Position numbers and translations under genes: made by a program. A stretch of 64,000 nt of DNA from Paraburkholderia youngii. GTDB taxonomy: Bacteria; Pseudomonadota; Gammaproteobacteria; Burkholderiales; Burkholderiaceae. The notes beneath the pieces are model-generated. The model did not search any database and was not told the origin of the DNA. It saw nothing but the letters and a program-made list of their open reading frames with translations. The stretch covers positions 3,961,165 through 4,025,164 of the forward strand of contig NZ_JAALDK010000001.1 of assembly GCF_013366925.1 (NCBI RefSeq), in the 5' to 3' direction. Every line of letters starts with the position of its first letter. The first letter of the stretch is position 1. Shown one piece after another: positions 8,558 to 17,860 of this stretch.

Positions 8558-8654
8558 TCGGCATCGCGCTCACACCGACTAAACGACGCCGCCTGCCGAT
8601 ACGCGCCTTTCGCACTGCAGCTTCCGAACAGGGAATTGACCCAGGGAACCGACC

Positions 8655-10082
8655 ATGTCCTCGATCAACTACAGCGAAAAGATTCCGAACAACGTCAACC
8701 TCGCCGACGACCGCGCGCTGCAACGCGCGCTCGAACAGTGGCAGCCGAACTTTCTGTCGTGGTGGTGCGATATGGGCCCGGAAGGCTCGCACAGCTACGA
8801 CGTGTATCTGCGCACCGCGGTCAGCGTGGACGCGGGCGGCTGGGCGCACTTCGACTACGTGAAGATGCCGGAGTACCGCTGGGGCATTTTCCTCACGCCG
8901 GGCGAACAGGATCGCAAGATCCACTTCGGCGAGCACAAGGGCGAGGCCGCGTGGCAGGACGTGCCCGGCGAGCATCGCGCGAACCTGCGCCGCATCATCG
9001 TCACGCAGGGTGATACGGAGCCGGCTTCGGTCGAGCAGCAGCGTCACCTCGGCTTGACCGCGCCGTCGCTGTACGATCTGCGCAACCTGTTCCAGGTCAA
9101 CGTCGAGGAAGGCCGTCATCTGTGGGCGATGGTGTATCTGCTGCATCGCTACTTCGGCCGCGACGGTCGCGAGGAAGCCGAAGCCTTGCTTGGCCGCCGC
9201 TCGGGCGACGAAGACAATCCGCGCATTCTCGGCGCGTTCAACGAGAAAACGCCGGACTGGCTCGCGTTCTACATGTTCACGTACTTCACCGACCGCGACG
9301 GCAAGTTCCAGCTGTCGGCGCTCGCGGAGTCGGGCTTCGATCCGCTCGCGCGCACCACGAAGTTCATGCTGACCGAGGAAGCGCATCATATGTTCGTCGG
9401 CGAATCGGGCGTGTCGCGCGTGATCCAGCGCACCGCGCAGGTGATGAACGAACTCGGCACCGACGACGTCGCCAGGATCCGCGCAGCCGGCGTGATCGAT
9501 CTGCCGACCATCCAGCGCTATCTGAACTTCCATTACTCGGTCACGATCGACCTGTTCGGCGCCGATCATTCGTCGAACGCGGCGACGTTCTATAGCTCCG
9601 GCCTGAAGGGGCGCTACGAGGAAGGCAAGCGCGACGACGATCATCGCCTGAACGAGCATAGCTACAAGCTGCTCGACGTGCAGGACGGCAAGCTCGTCGA
9701 GCGCGAAGTGCCGATGCTCAACGCGATGAACGAAGTGCTGCGCGACGATTACATCAAGGACTCGGTCTCCGGCGTCGGGCGCTGGAACAAGGTGCTCGAG
9801 AAGGCCGGCATCGACTTTCGCATGACGGTGCCGCACAAGGCGTTCAACCGGCAGATCGGCACGTTCGCGGGCACTCGGGTGTCGCCCGAGGGGCGCGTCA
9901 TCAGCGAAGCCGAATGGGCCGCCAACGAAGCGAAGTGGCTCGCCACGCCGGAAGACCGCGCGTTCGTCGCTTCGCTGATGGGGCGCGTTGCCGAACCGGG
10001 CAAGTTCGCGAACTGGATCGCGCCGCCTGCGATGGGCGTGAACCGTCAGCCGGTCGATTTCGAATACGTGCGCTTCAACTGA
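8655..10082 (+). CDS. boxB: Benzoyl-CoA 2,3-epoxidase, subunit B (diiron oxygenase)
   Basis: 475 residues starting [10 protein letters not shown]. BoxB is the oxygenase that, with BoxA and O2, converts benzoyl-CoA to the 2,3-epoxide. Candidate class I diiron ligands are visible as two ExxH motifs, in NVEEGRHLW (~150) and [11 protein letters not shown] (~240), within a mostly helical protein ending DFEYVRFN. It begins 97 bp after boxC and precedes boxA by 59 bp, in the usual order of a single operon. The upstream start signal is GGGAA; no other Met fits the family N-terminus better. Confidence 0.95.
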   Translation: MSSINYSEKIPNNVNLADDRALQRALEQWQPNFLSWWCDMGPEGSHSYDVYLRTAVSVDAGGWAHFDYVKMPEYRWGIFLTPGEQDRKIHFGEHKGEAAWQDVPGEHRANLRRIIVTQGDTEPASVEQQRHLGLTAPSLYDLRNLFQVNVEEGRHLWAMVYLLHRYFGRDGREEAEALLGRRSGDEDNPRILGAFNEKTPDWLAFYMFTYFTDRDGKFQLSALAESGFDPLARTTKFMLTEEAHHMFVGESGVSRVIQRTAQVMNELGTDDVARIRAAGVIDLPTIQRYLNFHYSVTIDLFGADHSSNAATFYSSGLKGRYEEGKRDDDHRLNEHSYKLLDVQDGKLVEREVPMLNAMNEVLRDDYIKDSVSGVGRWNKVLEKAGIDFRMTVPHKAFNRQIGTFAGTRVSPEGRVISEAEWAANEAKWLATPEDRAFVASLMGRVAEPGKFANWIAPPAMGVNRQPVDFEYVRFN

Positions 10083-10141
10083 AGCAAGCGAAGCACGAAT
10101 GGCACGCCACGCGCGCGCCGTATTGCCAGGTGGAGGAAGTC

Positions 10142-11380
10142 ATGAACGGCCCAGTATCGGTCGAAGTGCTGCGGCAACATCTGATCGATCCGGAGATCTG
10201 CATTCGCTGCAACACCTGCGAAGAGACCTGTCCGATCGATGCGATCACGCACGACGACAACAACTACGTCGTGAAGGCCGACGTCTGCAACGGCTGCATG
10301 GCCTGCGTGCCGCCTTGCCCGACCGGTGCGATCGACAACTGGCGCACGGTGCTGAAGGCCGACGCGTATCCGATCGACGAGCAGTTCACATGGGACGTGC
10401 TGCCGGAGCAGAACACGATGGCGGTGCCGGCTGAAGAAACGGCGGCCCCGTCCGCCGCGGGCGACAGTTCCGACGAAGCGGACGGCCTCGAAGTCGATAC
10501 CGTGCGCGGCGCGGTCGTGCCGCCGTGGTCGGCTGCGAAGCCGTACGTGAATCTGTACACGCACAAGGCGCCGACGACCGCGACGGTGGTCGGCAACTAC
10601 CGGCTCACCGACAGCGCGACGTCGAGCGACATCCATCACATCGTGCTCGACTTCGGCTCGATGCCGTTTCCGGTGCTCGAAGGCCAGTCGATCGGCATTC
10701 TGCCACCGGGCACCGCCGCCGACGGCCGCGTGCACCACGCGCGCCAGTACTCGATCGCGAGTCCGCGCGATGGCGAGCGGCCCGGCTATAACAACGTGTC
10801 GCTGACTGTGAAGCGCGTGTCGCAGCAGCACGGCGACGCGATCGACGGCGTCTGTTCGAACTATCTGTGCGATCTGAAGAAGGGCGACGTCGTCAACGTG
10901 ATCGGTCCGTTCGGCAGCACCTTCCTGATGCCGAATCATCCGAACTCGCATCTGCTGATGATCTGCACGGGCACCGGTTCCGCGCCGATGCGCGCGATGA
11001 CCGAGTACCGCCGGCGCAAGCGCCTCAAAGGCGCGACCGGCAAGCTGATGCTGTTCTTCGGCGCGCGCACCAAGGAGGAGCTGCCGTACTTTGGACCGCT
11101 GACGAATCTGCCAAAGGACTTCATCGACACCACGCTCGCGTTTTCGCGCACGCCGGGACAGCCGAAGCGCTACGTGCAGGATGCGATGCGCGAACGTTCG
11201 GCCGACGTCGCGAACCTGCTGAAGGACGACAACACCTATATCTACGTGTGCGGCCTCAAAGGCATGGAGGACGGCGTGCTGCAGGCGCTCAAAGACATCG
11301 GCGAGCAGCATCAGCTCGATTGGGAAGCGTTGTGGGCGAAGCTGAAGCGGGAAGGGCGGCTGCATCTGGAGACGTACTGA
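10142..11380 (+). CDS. boxA: Benzoyl-CoA 2,3-epoxidase, reductase subunit A
   Basis: 412 residues from ATG at 10142 ([10 protein letters not shown]), preceded by GGTGGAGGAAG. BoxA supplies electrons from NADPH to BoxB. The N-terminus has a two-[4Fe-4S] ferredoxin domain ([12 protein letters not shown] at ~20-31 and [14 protein letters not shown] at ~50-63). An acidic linker (~100-125) leads to a ferredoxin-NADP reductase module with [12 protein letters not shown] (FAD), [14 protein letters not shown] (NADPH) and the terminal LHLETY. The frame is open upstream to 9914, but that extension overlaps boxB and has no family similarity, so it is discarded. boxD (the semialdehyde dehydrogenase) is not in the window. 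Confidence 0.95.
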   Translation: MNGPVSVEVLRQHLIDPEICIRCNTCEETCPIDAITHDDNNYVVKADVCNGCMACVPPCPTGAIDNWRTVLKADAYPIDEQFTWDVLPEQNTMAVPAEETAAPSAAGDSSDEADGLEVDTVRGAVVPPWSAAKPYVNLYTHKAPTTATVVGNYRLTDSATSSDIHHIVLDFGSMPFPVLEGQSIGILPPGTAADGRVHHARQYSIASPRDGERPGYNNVSLTVKRVSQQHGDAIDGVCSNYLCDLKKGDVVNVIGPFGSTFLMPNHPNSHLLMICTGTGSAPMRAMTEYRRRKRLKGATGKLMLFFGARTKEELPYFGPLTNLPKDFIDTTLAFSRTPGQPKRYVQDAMRERSADVANLLKDDNTYIYVCGLKGMEDGVLQALKDIGEQHQLDWEALWAKLKREGRLHLETY

Positions 11381-11492
11381 CGTACTGACGGACTGATCGC
11401 GCGCGCGACGCTTTGAAAATCGCGGACGGTTTGCTACAGTCGGCCCACGCAGCCGGCCGCCACCTGCGCAGCCACTCAGACGGAGCCGTCCG

Positions 11493-12272
11493 ATGAAGCC
11501 GATTCGTTCACTCGCGATGCTCGCGCTATTGCAGGCCGTGCTGGCGCATCCGGCGAGCGCCGACGACCTCGCGCAGATCAAGGCAGCGGGCGTGTTCCGG
11601 ATTGGCACCGAAGGCACGTACGCACCGTTCACTTATCACGACGACACGGGCAAGCTGACCGGCTTCGACGTCGAACTCGCCCGCGCGATCGCGCAGCGTC
11701 TCGGGGTCAAGCCGCTATTCATCGAAGCCAGATGGGATGGGTTGATCGCCGGTCTCGACGTCAACCGCTACGACGCGGTGATCAACGAGGTCGCGATCAC
11801 CGACGAGCGCAAGCTCAAATACGATTACTCGGACCCGTATATCACGTCGCACGCGGTGCTGATCGTCGCATCGGACAATACAACGATCAAATCTTTCGAT
11901 GACCTGAACGGCCGCAAGTCGGCCAATACGCTGACCAGCAACGTCGGCAGGATCGCGGCAGCGCACGGCGCGCAGGTGATTCCGGCGCAGGGCTTCGACG
12001 AATCGATCGATCTGCTCGTCACGGGCCGCGTCGATGCGACCGTCAACGATTCATTGTCGTTTCTCGACTATAAGAAGCGCGTGCCCGACGCGAGAATCAA
12101 GGTCGTCGCGGTCGATACGTCGCCCGATAGCAGCGACAAGTCGGCGGTACTGATCCGCAAGGGCAATCCGAAGCTGCGCGTCGCGATCGACGACGCGCTC
12201 GCCCGCATGAGAAAAGACGGTACCTATCAGCGGATTTCGCTGAAGTACTTCGGCCGCGACGTGTTTCATTGA
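11493..12272 (+). CDS. Periplasmic amino-acid-type substrate-binding protein (family 3)
   Basis: 259 residues with a classical signal peptide (MKPIRSLAMLALLQAVLA, cleavage near ASA-DD) and the family 3 solute-binding pattern: GVFRIGTEGTYAPFTYHD, LTGFDVELARAIAQRLG, WDGLIAGLDVNRYDAVINEVAIT, DESIDLLVTGRVDATVND. Such proteins bind cystine, glutamine or other polar amino acids for ABC uptake. It follows boxA by 112 bp in the same direction, but no permease or ATPase gene is adjacent: leuA is convergent next. Involvement in benzoate metabolism is doubtful. It may work with a transporter elsewhere. Confidence 0.85.
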   Translation: MKPIRSLAMLALLQAVLAHPASADDLAQIKAAGVFRIGTEGTYAPFTYHDDTGKLTGFDVELARAIAQRLGVKPLFIEARWDGLIAGLDVNRYDAVINEVAITDERKLKYDYSDPYITSHAVLIVASDNTTIKSFDDLNGRKSANTLTSNVGRIAAAHGAQVIPAQGFDESIDLLVTGRVDATVNDSLSFLDYKKRVPDARIKVVAVDTSPDSSDKSAVLIRKGNPKLRVAIDDALARMRKDGTYQRISLKYFGRDVFH

Positions 12273-12305
12273 ATCTCGGCCTGCGGTGACGCGGACAAAT
12301 TCACG

Positions 12306-12333
12306 AAAAAAAAAGGGTGTCGTCGAGACACCC
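12306..12333 (-). terminator. Rho-independent terminator of leuA
   Basis: On the minus strand GGGTGTC (12333-12327), a five-base loop and GACACCC (12321-12315) form a hairpin, followed by nine U (12314-12306). It lies 68 bp past the leuA stop and also faces the convergent binding-protein gene. Confidence 0.85.
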
Positions 12334-12400
12334 CTTCTTCATTGCCATCAGCCCGTTGAACATGTGGCGGGACGCGCGTTCAACGCGGCAGACTCAGGAC

Positions 12401-14116
12401 TCACACCGTCGCGTCGCTCAGCGCGGCGTCGAAGAAACGCTCCTGTGCATCCGCGTTCACGCGTGCATACGCGCGGTTCACGCCGCTGATCACCGCGCGA
12501 ATCGACGCGGTGATCAGGTTCGCATCGACACCGACGCCGAACGCGCTGCCGGCCACATCGGCGCCCGCCATTTCGGCGATCGCGATCGCGCGCGCATCGG
12601 CGCCCTGCGTGAGCGCGCGTTCCTCGTAGTGCTGGATGCGCACGGGCACGTCGAACGCGTGCATCAGCGCGTCGAGCGGGCCGTTGCCTGCGCCCGTCAG
12701 CACGCGCGGCGTGCCGTTGATTTCGACGTTGAGCTTGATGTGCTCGCGGCCGTCATGCTCGGACAGGCTGTGGCCGATGTAGCGGACCGGCTCGGCCGTG
12801 CGCACGTATTCCTGCTGGAACAGTTCCCAGATCTGCGCGGGCGTGACTTCCTGGCCGCTGTTGTCGGTGAAGCGCTGCACGGCCGAGCTGAAGTCCACCT
12901 GCAGGCGGCGCGGCAACACAACGCCGTAGCTCTGCTCGAGCAGATATGCGATGCCGCCCTTGCCCGACTGGCTGTTCACGCGAATCACGGAGTCGTAGGT
13001 GCGGCCGAGGTCGCTCGGATCGATCGGCATGTACGGCACTTCCCAGATCGCGTCCGGCTTCTGCGCGGCGAAGCCCTTCTTGATCGCGTCCTGGTGCGAG
13101 CCCGAGAACGCGGTGAAGACGAGATCGCCGACATACGGGTGACGCGGATGGATCGGCAACTGCGTGCATTCCTCGGCCGTGCGCGCGACTTCGTTGATGT
13201 TCGAGAAATCGAGCTCGGGATCGACGCCTTGCGTGTACAAATTCAACGCGAGCGTGACGAGATCGACGTTGCCGGTGCGCTCGCCGTTGCCGAACAGGCA
13301 GCCTTCGACGCGATCCGCGCCCGCCATCACGGCGAGCTCCGCGGCGGCGACGGCCGTACCACGGTCGTTATGCGGATGGACGGAGACGATCAGCGAATCG
13401 CGGCGTGCGAGATTGCGGTGCATCCATTCGATCTGGTCCGCGTAGACGTTCGGCGTGGCCATTTCGACGGTGGCCGGCAGATTGACGATCGCCTTATGCT
13501 CGGGCGTCGGTTGCCAGATGTCGAACACCGCGTCGCAGACTTCCTTCGCGAATTCGAGTTCGGTGCCGCTGAACACTTCCGGGCTGTATTGCAGCGTGAA
13601 GTGCGTTTCCGGCTGCGCGTCGGCGAGGCGCTTCACCGTGCGCGCGGCCTTCTGCGCGAGTTCGATCACGCCGCTCTTTTCGAGGCCGAACACGATCTTG
13701 CGGAAGTCCGGCGCGGTCGCGTTGTACAGGTGGACGATCGCGCGCGGGGCGCCGCGCAACGATTCGAACGTACGCTCGATCAGATCGTCGCGCGCCTGCG
13801 TGAGCACTTCGATCGTCACGTCGTCGGGAATATGGCTACCCTCGATCAGCTCGCGCACGAAGTCGAAATCGGTCTGCGAGGCTGACGGAAACCCGACTTC
13901 GATTTCCTTGAAGCCGATCTGCACCAGCGTCTTGAACATGCGCATCTTGCGCTCGGCGTTCATCGGCTCGAACAGCGCCTGGTTGCCGTCACGCAGGTCG
14001 GTGCTCATCCAGATCGGCGCGCGCGTGATGGTGCGCGACGGCCACTGGCGATCCGTCAAATTGATCGGCTTGAACGAACGGTACTTGGTAGCGGGGTTTT
14101 TCAACATTTTCATCAT
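12401..14116 (-). CDS. leuA: 2-isopropylmalate synthase
   Basis: 571 residues; condenses acetyl-CoA with 2-ketoisovalerate, the first committed step of leucine synthesis. The HMGL-like TIM barrel has the catalytic/metal site [14 protein letters not shown] (~38-51) and the metal-binding HPHNDRGT (~245-252). The C-terminal LeuA allosteric dimer domain (~440 on, with [11 protein letters not shown]) binds leucine. Length is that of the long LeuA type of actinobacteria and some proteobacteria rather than the ~515-residue E. coli type. Starts at 14116 (MMKMLKN) and 14107 are both possible. Upstream lies a Leu-rich leader peptide with alternative hairpins, so transcription attenuation by leucyl-tRNA supply is predicted in addition to feedback inhibition. 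Confidence 0.93.
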   Translation of the reverse strand: MMKMLKNPATKYRSFKPINLTDRQWPSRTITRAPIWMSTDLRDGNQALFEPMNAERKMRMFKTLVQIGFKEIEVGFPSASQTDFDFVRELIEGSHIPDDVTIEVLTQARDDLIERTFESLRGAPRAIVHLYNATAPDFRKIVFGLEKSGVIELAQKAARTVKRLADAQPETHFTLQYSPEVFSGTELEFAKEVCDAVFDIWQPTPEHKAIVNLPATVEMATPNVYADQIEWMHRNLARRDSLIVSVHPHNDRGTAVAAAELAVMAGADRVEGCLFGNGERTGNVDLVTLALNLYTQGVDPELDFSNINEVARTAEECTQLPIHPRHPYVGDLVFTAFSGSHQDAIKKGFAAQKPDAIWEVPYMPIDPSDLGRTYDSVIRVNSQSGKGGIAYLLEQSYGVVLPRRLQVDFSSAVQRFTDNSGQEVTPAQIWELFQQEYVRTAEPVRYIGHSLSEHDGREHIKLNVEINGTPRVLTGAGNGPLDALMHAFDVPVRIQHYEERALTQGADARAIAIAEMAGADVAGSAFGVGVDANLITASIRAVISGVNRAYARVNADAQERFFDAALSDATV

Positions 14117-14156
14117 CCGAGGGAGAGACCGTGGAACGGGTGTCGACCGGACGACG

Positions 14157-14202
14157 AAAACGCGATACTGGGCCGCCGGTCGGAAACCGGGGCTGGGTCA
14201 GT
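14157..14202 (-). terminator. Putative attenuator (terminator) hairpin in leuA leader
   Basis: On the minus strand, GCCCCGGU (14193-14186) can pair with ACCGGCGGC (14180-14172, one bulged C) around loop UUCCG. Outer ACUG/CAGU pairs extend to 14202 and 14167, and four U follow at 14160-14157. The left arm can instead pair with the leader-peptide hairpin's right arm (14274-14267), giving mutually exclusive structures. Confidence 0.55.
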
Positions 14203-14232
14203 TACTGGGGATTCAAGCGATGCTTCGGTGTA

Positions 14233-14337
14233 TCAGAGAGAAGCGGACGCGCGCAGCAGCAGACCTAGCCCGGTAGAGCGGGCTAGTAGTAGCGATAGGG
14301 TGGTCTGGGCGCGGTACATAGTGCGCAATGGGAACAT
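14233..14337 (-). CDS. leuA leader peptide (Leu-rich, attenuation)
   Basis: Short minus-strand frame, 34 codons plus TGA from ATG at 14337, or 28 codons from the internal ATG at 14319. Ten of its residues are Leu, including L-S-L-L-L and G-L-G-L-L-L. Five Leu codons, including three in a row, are CTA, which is rare in such GC-rich genomes; three more in a row are CTG. The third consecutive CTA begins an 8-bp hairpin (CTAGCCCG at 14286-14279 with CGGGCTAG at 14272-14265). This is the layout of a leu operon leader: ribosome stalling at Leu codons would open this hairpin, let its right arm pair with the terminator's left arm, and permit leuA transcription. No clear Shine-Dalgarno is seen at either start, so the exact start is uncertain. 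Confidence 0.7.
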   Translation of the reverse strand: MFPLRTMYRAQTTLSLLLARSTGLGLLLRASASL

Positions 14338-14437
14338 ATTATTGAGATTGCGTCAAGGGCACGCAGTGTGCTCGTGCCGCGTTCGATTCACGGGTGAGCT
14401 CACGAGGCATCGTCAATTCACTGAGCAGGAGGCGAAC

Positions 14438-14770
14438 ATGAAACGAGTAGCGCGGATATCCGCTGTCGCAAGGATCGGCGCGTGCGCGGCGTTGGCGTGC
14501 GGGTTCGTCGGGCAGGCCGGCGCGCAGGGGCTCAGCGCGCAGAACGACATGCACGCGCCGCAGAACAGCACGCGCCTGATGCCACATGCGGCGCTCGGCA
14601 GCGAGTATCCGACGCACGGCAACCAGCAGGCGGGCGAGTTGAATCTGAATCCGACCGATCCTCGCGCGCAACTGGTCAACGGCTTGCCGAACAACCCGAG
14701 CGCGGGCGGCTATGGCGCGCCGCTGGCCGGCGTGCGTACTTACGTGCAACCGCTGCGGCCGGCAAATTGA
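14438..14770 (+). CDS. Small exported protein, unknown function
   Basis: 110 residues from ATG at 14438, preceded by AGGAGG. The signal peptide MKRVARISAVARIGACAA has a hydrophobic core and probable cleavage at AGA-QG. The mature part (~80 residues) is polar, rich in Asn, Pro, Ala and Gln (LNLNPTDPRAQLVNGLPNNPSAGGYG), with no domain I recognise. It looks like a small periplasmic protein conserved within Burkholderiales, but no function can be assigned. It lies between the leuA leader and a convergent CadD-like gene. Confidence 0.65.
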   Translation: MKRVARISAVARIGACAALACGFVGQAGAQGLSAQNDMHAPQNSTRLMPHAALGSEYPTHGNQQAGELNLNPTDPRAQLVNGLPNNPSAGGYGAPLAGVRTYVQPLRPAN

Positions 14771-14814
14771 CTTCGTCGACGCCTGGACAGTGTTTCGACC
14801 GAGCCCCGCGTTGC

Positions 14815-15432
14815 TCACCCGCCGGACAAAAGCCGCAGCGTATCGCTGTTCAACAACACCGATACGCCTATCGCGAACAGGATCAGCGGCAGCACCGCCG
14901 AGCCGTACCGCCGGATCGGCCCGCCGAGCAACGGATGGTCGACGAGCCATGCCGCGCCCGCGCCCCACAGCCCGATCATCACGATGAACACGAGCGAAAC
15001 CAGCGCGTTCTCGGCGGGTGTATGACTGGCGTACAGCGGCACGTAGACGGCGAGGTTGTCCGAGCCGTTGGCGATGGCGACGCTCGCGACGGTCCAGCTC
15101 GATGAGCCGCGAATGGATGGCGGAGCGCTTGTACGGCCGTCCTCGCTATCCCTATTCAGTGCGTGGCCAGAACCGAAGCGCTGCCACGCCTTGTGCAGTC
15201 CCACGACGATCGGCAGCAAGCCGAGCAGGCCGACATACCCGGCCGGCAGGCGCGTGAGCAAGGCCGCGAGCACGAGCGCCGCGGCGACGAGGATCAATGA
15301 TCCCGCGTACTGTCCCGCGACCACGCGACGCCGTTTTGCGCCCGCTTCGGCCAGAAAGCCGAGCAGGACGAACAGGTTGTCGATATTGGTCGCGGCATAG
15401 GCGACGATTGCGAGCAGGACGAGGCTGAGCAT
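14815..15432 (-). CDS. CadD-like cadmium-resistance/cation transporter
   Basis: 205 residues from ATG at 15432 (MLSLVLLAIVAYAATNIDN). About five membrane segments are visible, with the CadD family features ATNIDNLFVLLGF near the N-terminus and VAIANGSDNLAVYVPLY in the second half. Both carry acidic Asp-Asn pairs in membrane segments, likely for cation binding. CadD proteins confer cadmium efflux or tolerance in Gram-positives, and proteobacterial homologues are mostly untested. A longer start at 15492 would prefix a polar tail that is not family-like. A ~35-residue hydrophilic loop (~85-120) separates the halves. Confidence 0.75.
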   Translation of the reverse strand: MLSLVLLAIVAYAATNIDNLFVLLGFLAEAGAKRRRVVAGQYAGSLILVAAALVLAALLTRLPAGYVGLLGLLPIVVGLHKAWQRFGSGHALNRDSEDGRTSAPPSIRGSSSWTVASVAIANGSDNLAVYVPLYASHTPAENALVSLVFIVMIGLWGAGAAWLVDHPLLGGPIRRYGSAVLPLILFAIGVSVLLNSDTLRLLSGG

Positions 15433-15577
15433 GAAGAAGCCGGAATCGTTACCGGAGGGAGTCGCTTGGAATTCGCCGCGCCATGTGGGCAACCGGGCGG
15501 CCGGCCAACACGATGCCGATGCGCCGCGTCAAGGTCAAGCGGCTACAATGGCCGGGACCTCGAACAACGGAATATCG

Positions 15578-16021
15578 ATGAAGATTCGCCTTCTCTCTGT
15601 CGCCTGTCTCGCGAGCGCCGCGGCGCTGCTGCCGGCCTGCACCATCGTCACCCGCAACTCGAGCGCCTGTGAACAATTGATGCGCAGCAAGCTGGCCGAG
15701 CCGTCGTCGGGGATGTCGTCGGATCGGCTGCGGGTCACGCATCGCGGGGCCGCGATTCGCGGCTCGCGGGTCGTGGTGGAGGGGACCATCGAGCATGCGG
15801 TGAGCGCGTCCGCGACCGCGGCTTCCGCGCCGCTCACGGCATCGGCGTCGCAAGCGGCCTCCGAGGCCAAGGTGGCCGCGAAGCCGGCCCAGCCGTCGAG
15901 AGTCCGCACGCCGGCCGCCGCCGAGTGCACATTCCACGGCGAACAGCTCGACGTATTCCGCTGGCTCGCGCCGCCGCAGCTGGCCACGCCGGCAGCACAA
16001 CCGGCCAGCGCGGCGGGCTGA
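15578..16021 (+). CDS. Small lipoprotein, unknown function
   Basis: 147 residues from ATG at 15578 (MKIRLLSVACLASAAALLPAC). The lipobox LPAC predicts lipidation at Cys 21. The mature sequence has NSSACEQLMRSKLAEPSS, a central Ala/Ser-rich low-complexity stretch (ASATAASAPLTASASQAASEA), and a C-terminal AAECTFHGEQLDVFRWL. A conserved Cys pair may form a disulfide. The frame is open to 15431 but that extension has no start signal and would bury the signal peptide. Function unknown. Confidence 0.65.
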   Translation: MKIRLLSVACLASAAALLPACTIVTRNSSACEQLMRSKLAEPSSGMSSDRLRVTHRGAAIRGSRVVVEGTIEHAVSASATAASAPLTASASQAASEAKVAAKPAQPSRVRTPAAAECTFHGEQLDVFRWLAPPQLATPAAQPASAAG

Positions 16022-16071
16022 GTTCGCAGCCGCGCGCCGCACCGTCGCTGCGCATCCAACCCAGGCAACCC

Positions 16072-17325
16072 TCAGAACGCGTAATACGGTCCCTGGCCGG
16101 CCGACGTATTGCGCGTCGCAATCGCCGTGTAAATGCGTTTGCCGTAAAAGAACGGCAAGCCCCAGCCGAAACCCAGACTCGAATTGCCGGCGAGATTGTC
16201 GAACGCGTTGTTCGACGACGAGAACAGCGTGTTCGAATTGGCGATGTCGAACGAAACCGTGCTCGACACGCCATCGATGCCGCTGATCGACGCGCTTGCC
16301 GACTGCGTCGAAGTCGGGCAGTACCAGAAGCCGCACAACGGGAACTGCGTCGAGTGGAAGAAGAGGCCGTTCGAGCCGCTGTCGAGATAGCTCACCGCAT
16401 AGGTCAGGCCGCCCGTGTTCGTCGTCACGTAACCGGTCGCCGAGTTCGCCCTCAGAACGTTCGTGCCCGTGAGCATATTGTTCGACTGGGTGCCGATGCC
16501 GAAGATCAGCGAGCCTGACACGCTCGCCGCGCCCGCATCGGCGACGGCTGGCAGGTCGATCACGACGCCGTTGTTATCGAGCGGGAAGCTGCTGACCGGA
16601 TTGGTCACCTGCTGCGCGAGCGGCTGCGCGGTCGGGCTGCAGCCGCTCGTCGTGCAGCTGTAGTACCAGCGCGGCAACGCGGAGTTCGCGCAGCCGTTGC
16701 CGCAGTCGACCGGGAACAGGCCCACGCCGAGGATGCCATTCGCGTGCAGGCTCGATACGGTCAGCAGCGACGCGCCGCCGGAGTTCGCGCAGTCGGCGGG
16801 TGCGCCGGGCAGCGCGCTGTCGGCGATCAGTTGGATCGGAATCGATGACGCCTGTTGGCCAGCCATGCGTACGTCCGCGGTGTGAATCGAGCCCCACGCG
16901 TAGCCGCTGCCGAATACCGCACATTCGGCGCTTACGCCGCTGCCCGCGGCGATGGTCGGCAGCGACAGGGTGGTCGGCAGCGCCGATGCGAGGATGCGCA
17001 GGCCGTTCGAGCCGGTGTCCACCTGGATGTCGTCGATCGTCGCACAGTTGCCGGTGCCGGCCTGGCAGACGGTGACGCTCGTCATCAGCATGTTGCGCGT
17101 ATTGCCGGGCGATACGCCGACCGTGACCGGCTGCACGTTGGGCGTGGTCGATTGCGGCACGTTCGCGCTGGGAGTCGGCGCGCTCGCGGAACTGGTCGGC
17201 GCGCTCGCGGACGGCGTCGAGCCGGAGCCGGACGAGCCGGACGAACTGCCGCCTCCGCCGCCGCAGCCGACCAGGGCCGCGCAGACGATCATAAGCAGGG
17301 CATGGAAACGCAAGGCGGATTTCAT
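16072..17325 (-). CDS. DUF3443 family lipoprotein
   Basis: 417 residues from ATG at 17325 (MKSALRFHALLMIVCAALVGC), with lipobox LVGC followed by Gly5 and a long Ser/Gly/Pro linker typical of surface lipoproteins. The body shows DDIQVDTGSNGLRILAS, where DTGS resembles an aspartic-protease-like active-site turn, and later YLDSGSNGLFFHS, a second D-S-G-S-N-G motif. Such repeated D(T/S)G motifs suggest a pepsin-like two-lobe fold; that is my inference and not an established activity of the family. It is 70 bp downstream of a DUF2844 gene, the usual partner in Burkholderiaceae. Pairing implies a shared envelope role. Confidence 0.85.
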   Translation of the reverse strand: MKSALRFHALLMIVCAALVGCGGGGGSSSGSSGSGSTPSASAPTSSASAPTPSANVPQSTTPNVQPVTVGVSPGNTRNMLMTSVTVCQAGTGNCATIDDIQVDTGSNGLRILASALPTTLSLPTIAAGSGVSAECAVFGSGYAWGSIHTADVRMAGQQASSIPIQLIADSALPGAPADCANSGGASLLTVSSLHANGILGVGLFPVDCGNGCANSALPRWYYSCTTSGCSPTAQPLAQQVTNPVSSFPLDNNGVVIDLPAVADAGAASVSGSLIFGIGTQSNNMLTGTNVLRANSATGYVTTNTGGLTYAVSYLDSGSNGLFFHSTQFPLCGFWYCPTSTQSASASISGIDGVSSTVSFDIANSNTLFSSSNNAFDNLAGNSSLGFGWGLPFFYGKRIYTAIATRNTSAGQGPYYAF

Positions 17326-17395
17326 GGCGTGGCGGTCCGTCTGGTGGAACTCAGGCGTGAAAGGGGGCGCGACCGACGCGTGCGGGGCGCGCGCG

Positions 17396-17860
17396 TCACT
17401 GGATGTCGTCCGAGGTGACGCCGGCGGGCAAAGCCGCCGGCAGCCACGCGCGGCCGACGTAGCCACGCATCGGTCCGCCGGACTCGACGATCACGTCGGA
17501 GCGCGCGACCCGCGACGAATGCAGATTGCCGCTGCCGGCCGCCGCCGCGGCGCCGGTCTTGTACGAGTCGCCGTATTTGCCGAGCAGCGCGTGCAGATCC
17601 GGCATCGTCGGGCCTTGCCATGCGTAGGCGACGATCAGGCCGGTGCTGGTCGCGTATTCGTTGATGGTGGTATTGCCGGCGTCGGTCCACGTGCGCTCGC
17701 GCAGTGCGCCATTGAGCAGCGTGCGCGGCGCGCTCGCGCCCACCACCGCCTGGCTCGGCATCGTGCCGCCCAATTCGGCATGCGCGCCGAAGCTCGCGCA
17801 GCACGCGACGACGGCGATCACCGAGGCGATCGCGGATGAATGGAGACTGCACTTGGACAT
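17396..17860 (-). CDS. DUF2844 family exported protein
   Basis: 154 residues with signal peptide MSKCSLHSSAIASVIAVVAC and cleavage near AHA-EL. The body contains ERTWTDAGNTTINEYATSTG and YAWQGPTMPDLHALLGKYGDSY, characteristic of DUF2844, and ends GVTSDDIQ. It is the first gene of a two-gene operon with the DUF3443 lipoprotein, a pairing that recurs in Burkholderia genomes. Function of the pair is not known; a periplasmic or outer-membrane location is likely. Confidence 0.82.
   Translation of the reverse strand: MSKCSLHSSAIASVIAVVACCASFGAHAELGGTMPSQAVVGASAPRTLLNGALRERTWTDAGNTTINEYATSTGLIVAYAWQGPTMPDLHALLGKYGDSYKTGAAAAAGSGNLHSSRVARSDVIVESGGPMRGYVGRAWLPAALPAGVTSDDIQ

Noticed and set aside
10046..11632. 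528-codon minus-strand frame
   Set aside because: Antisense of boxA and overlaps the start of the binding-protein gene.
12317..13885. 522-codon plus-strand frame
   Set aside because: Antisense of leuA; composition of a shadow frame.
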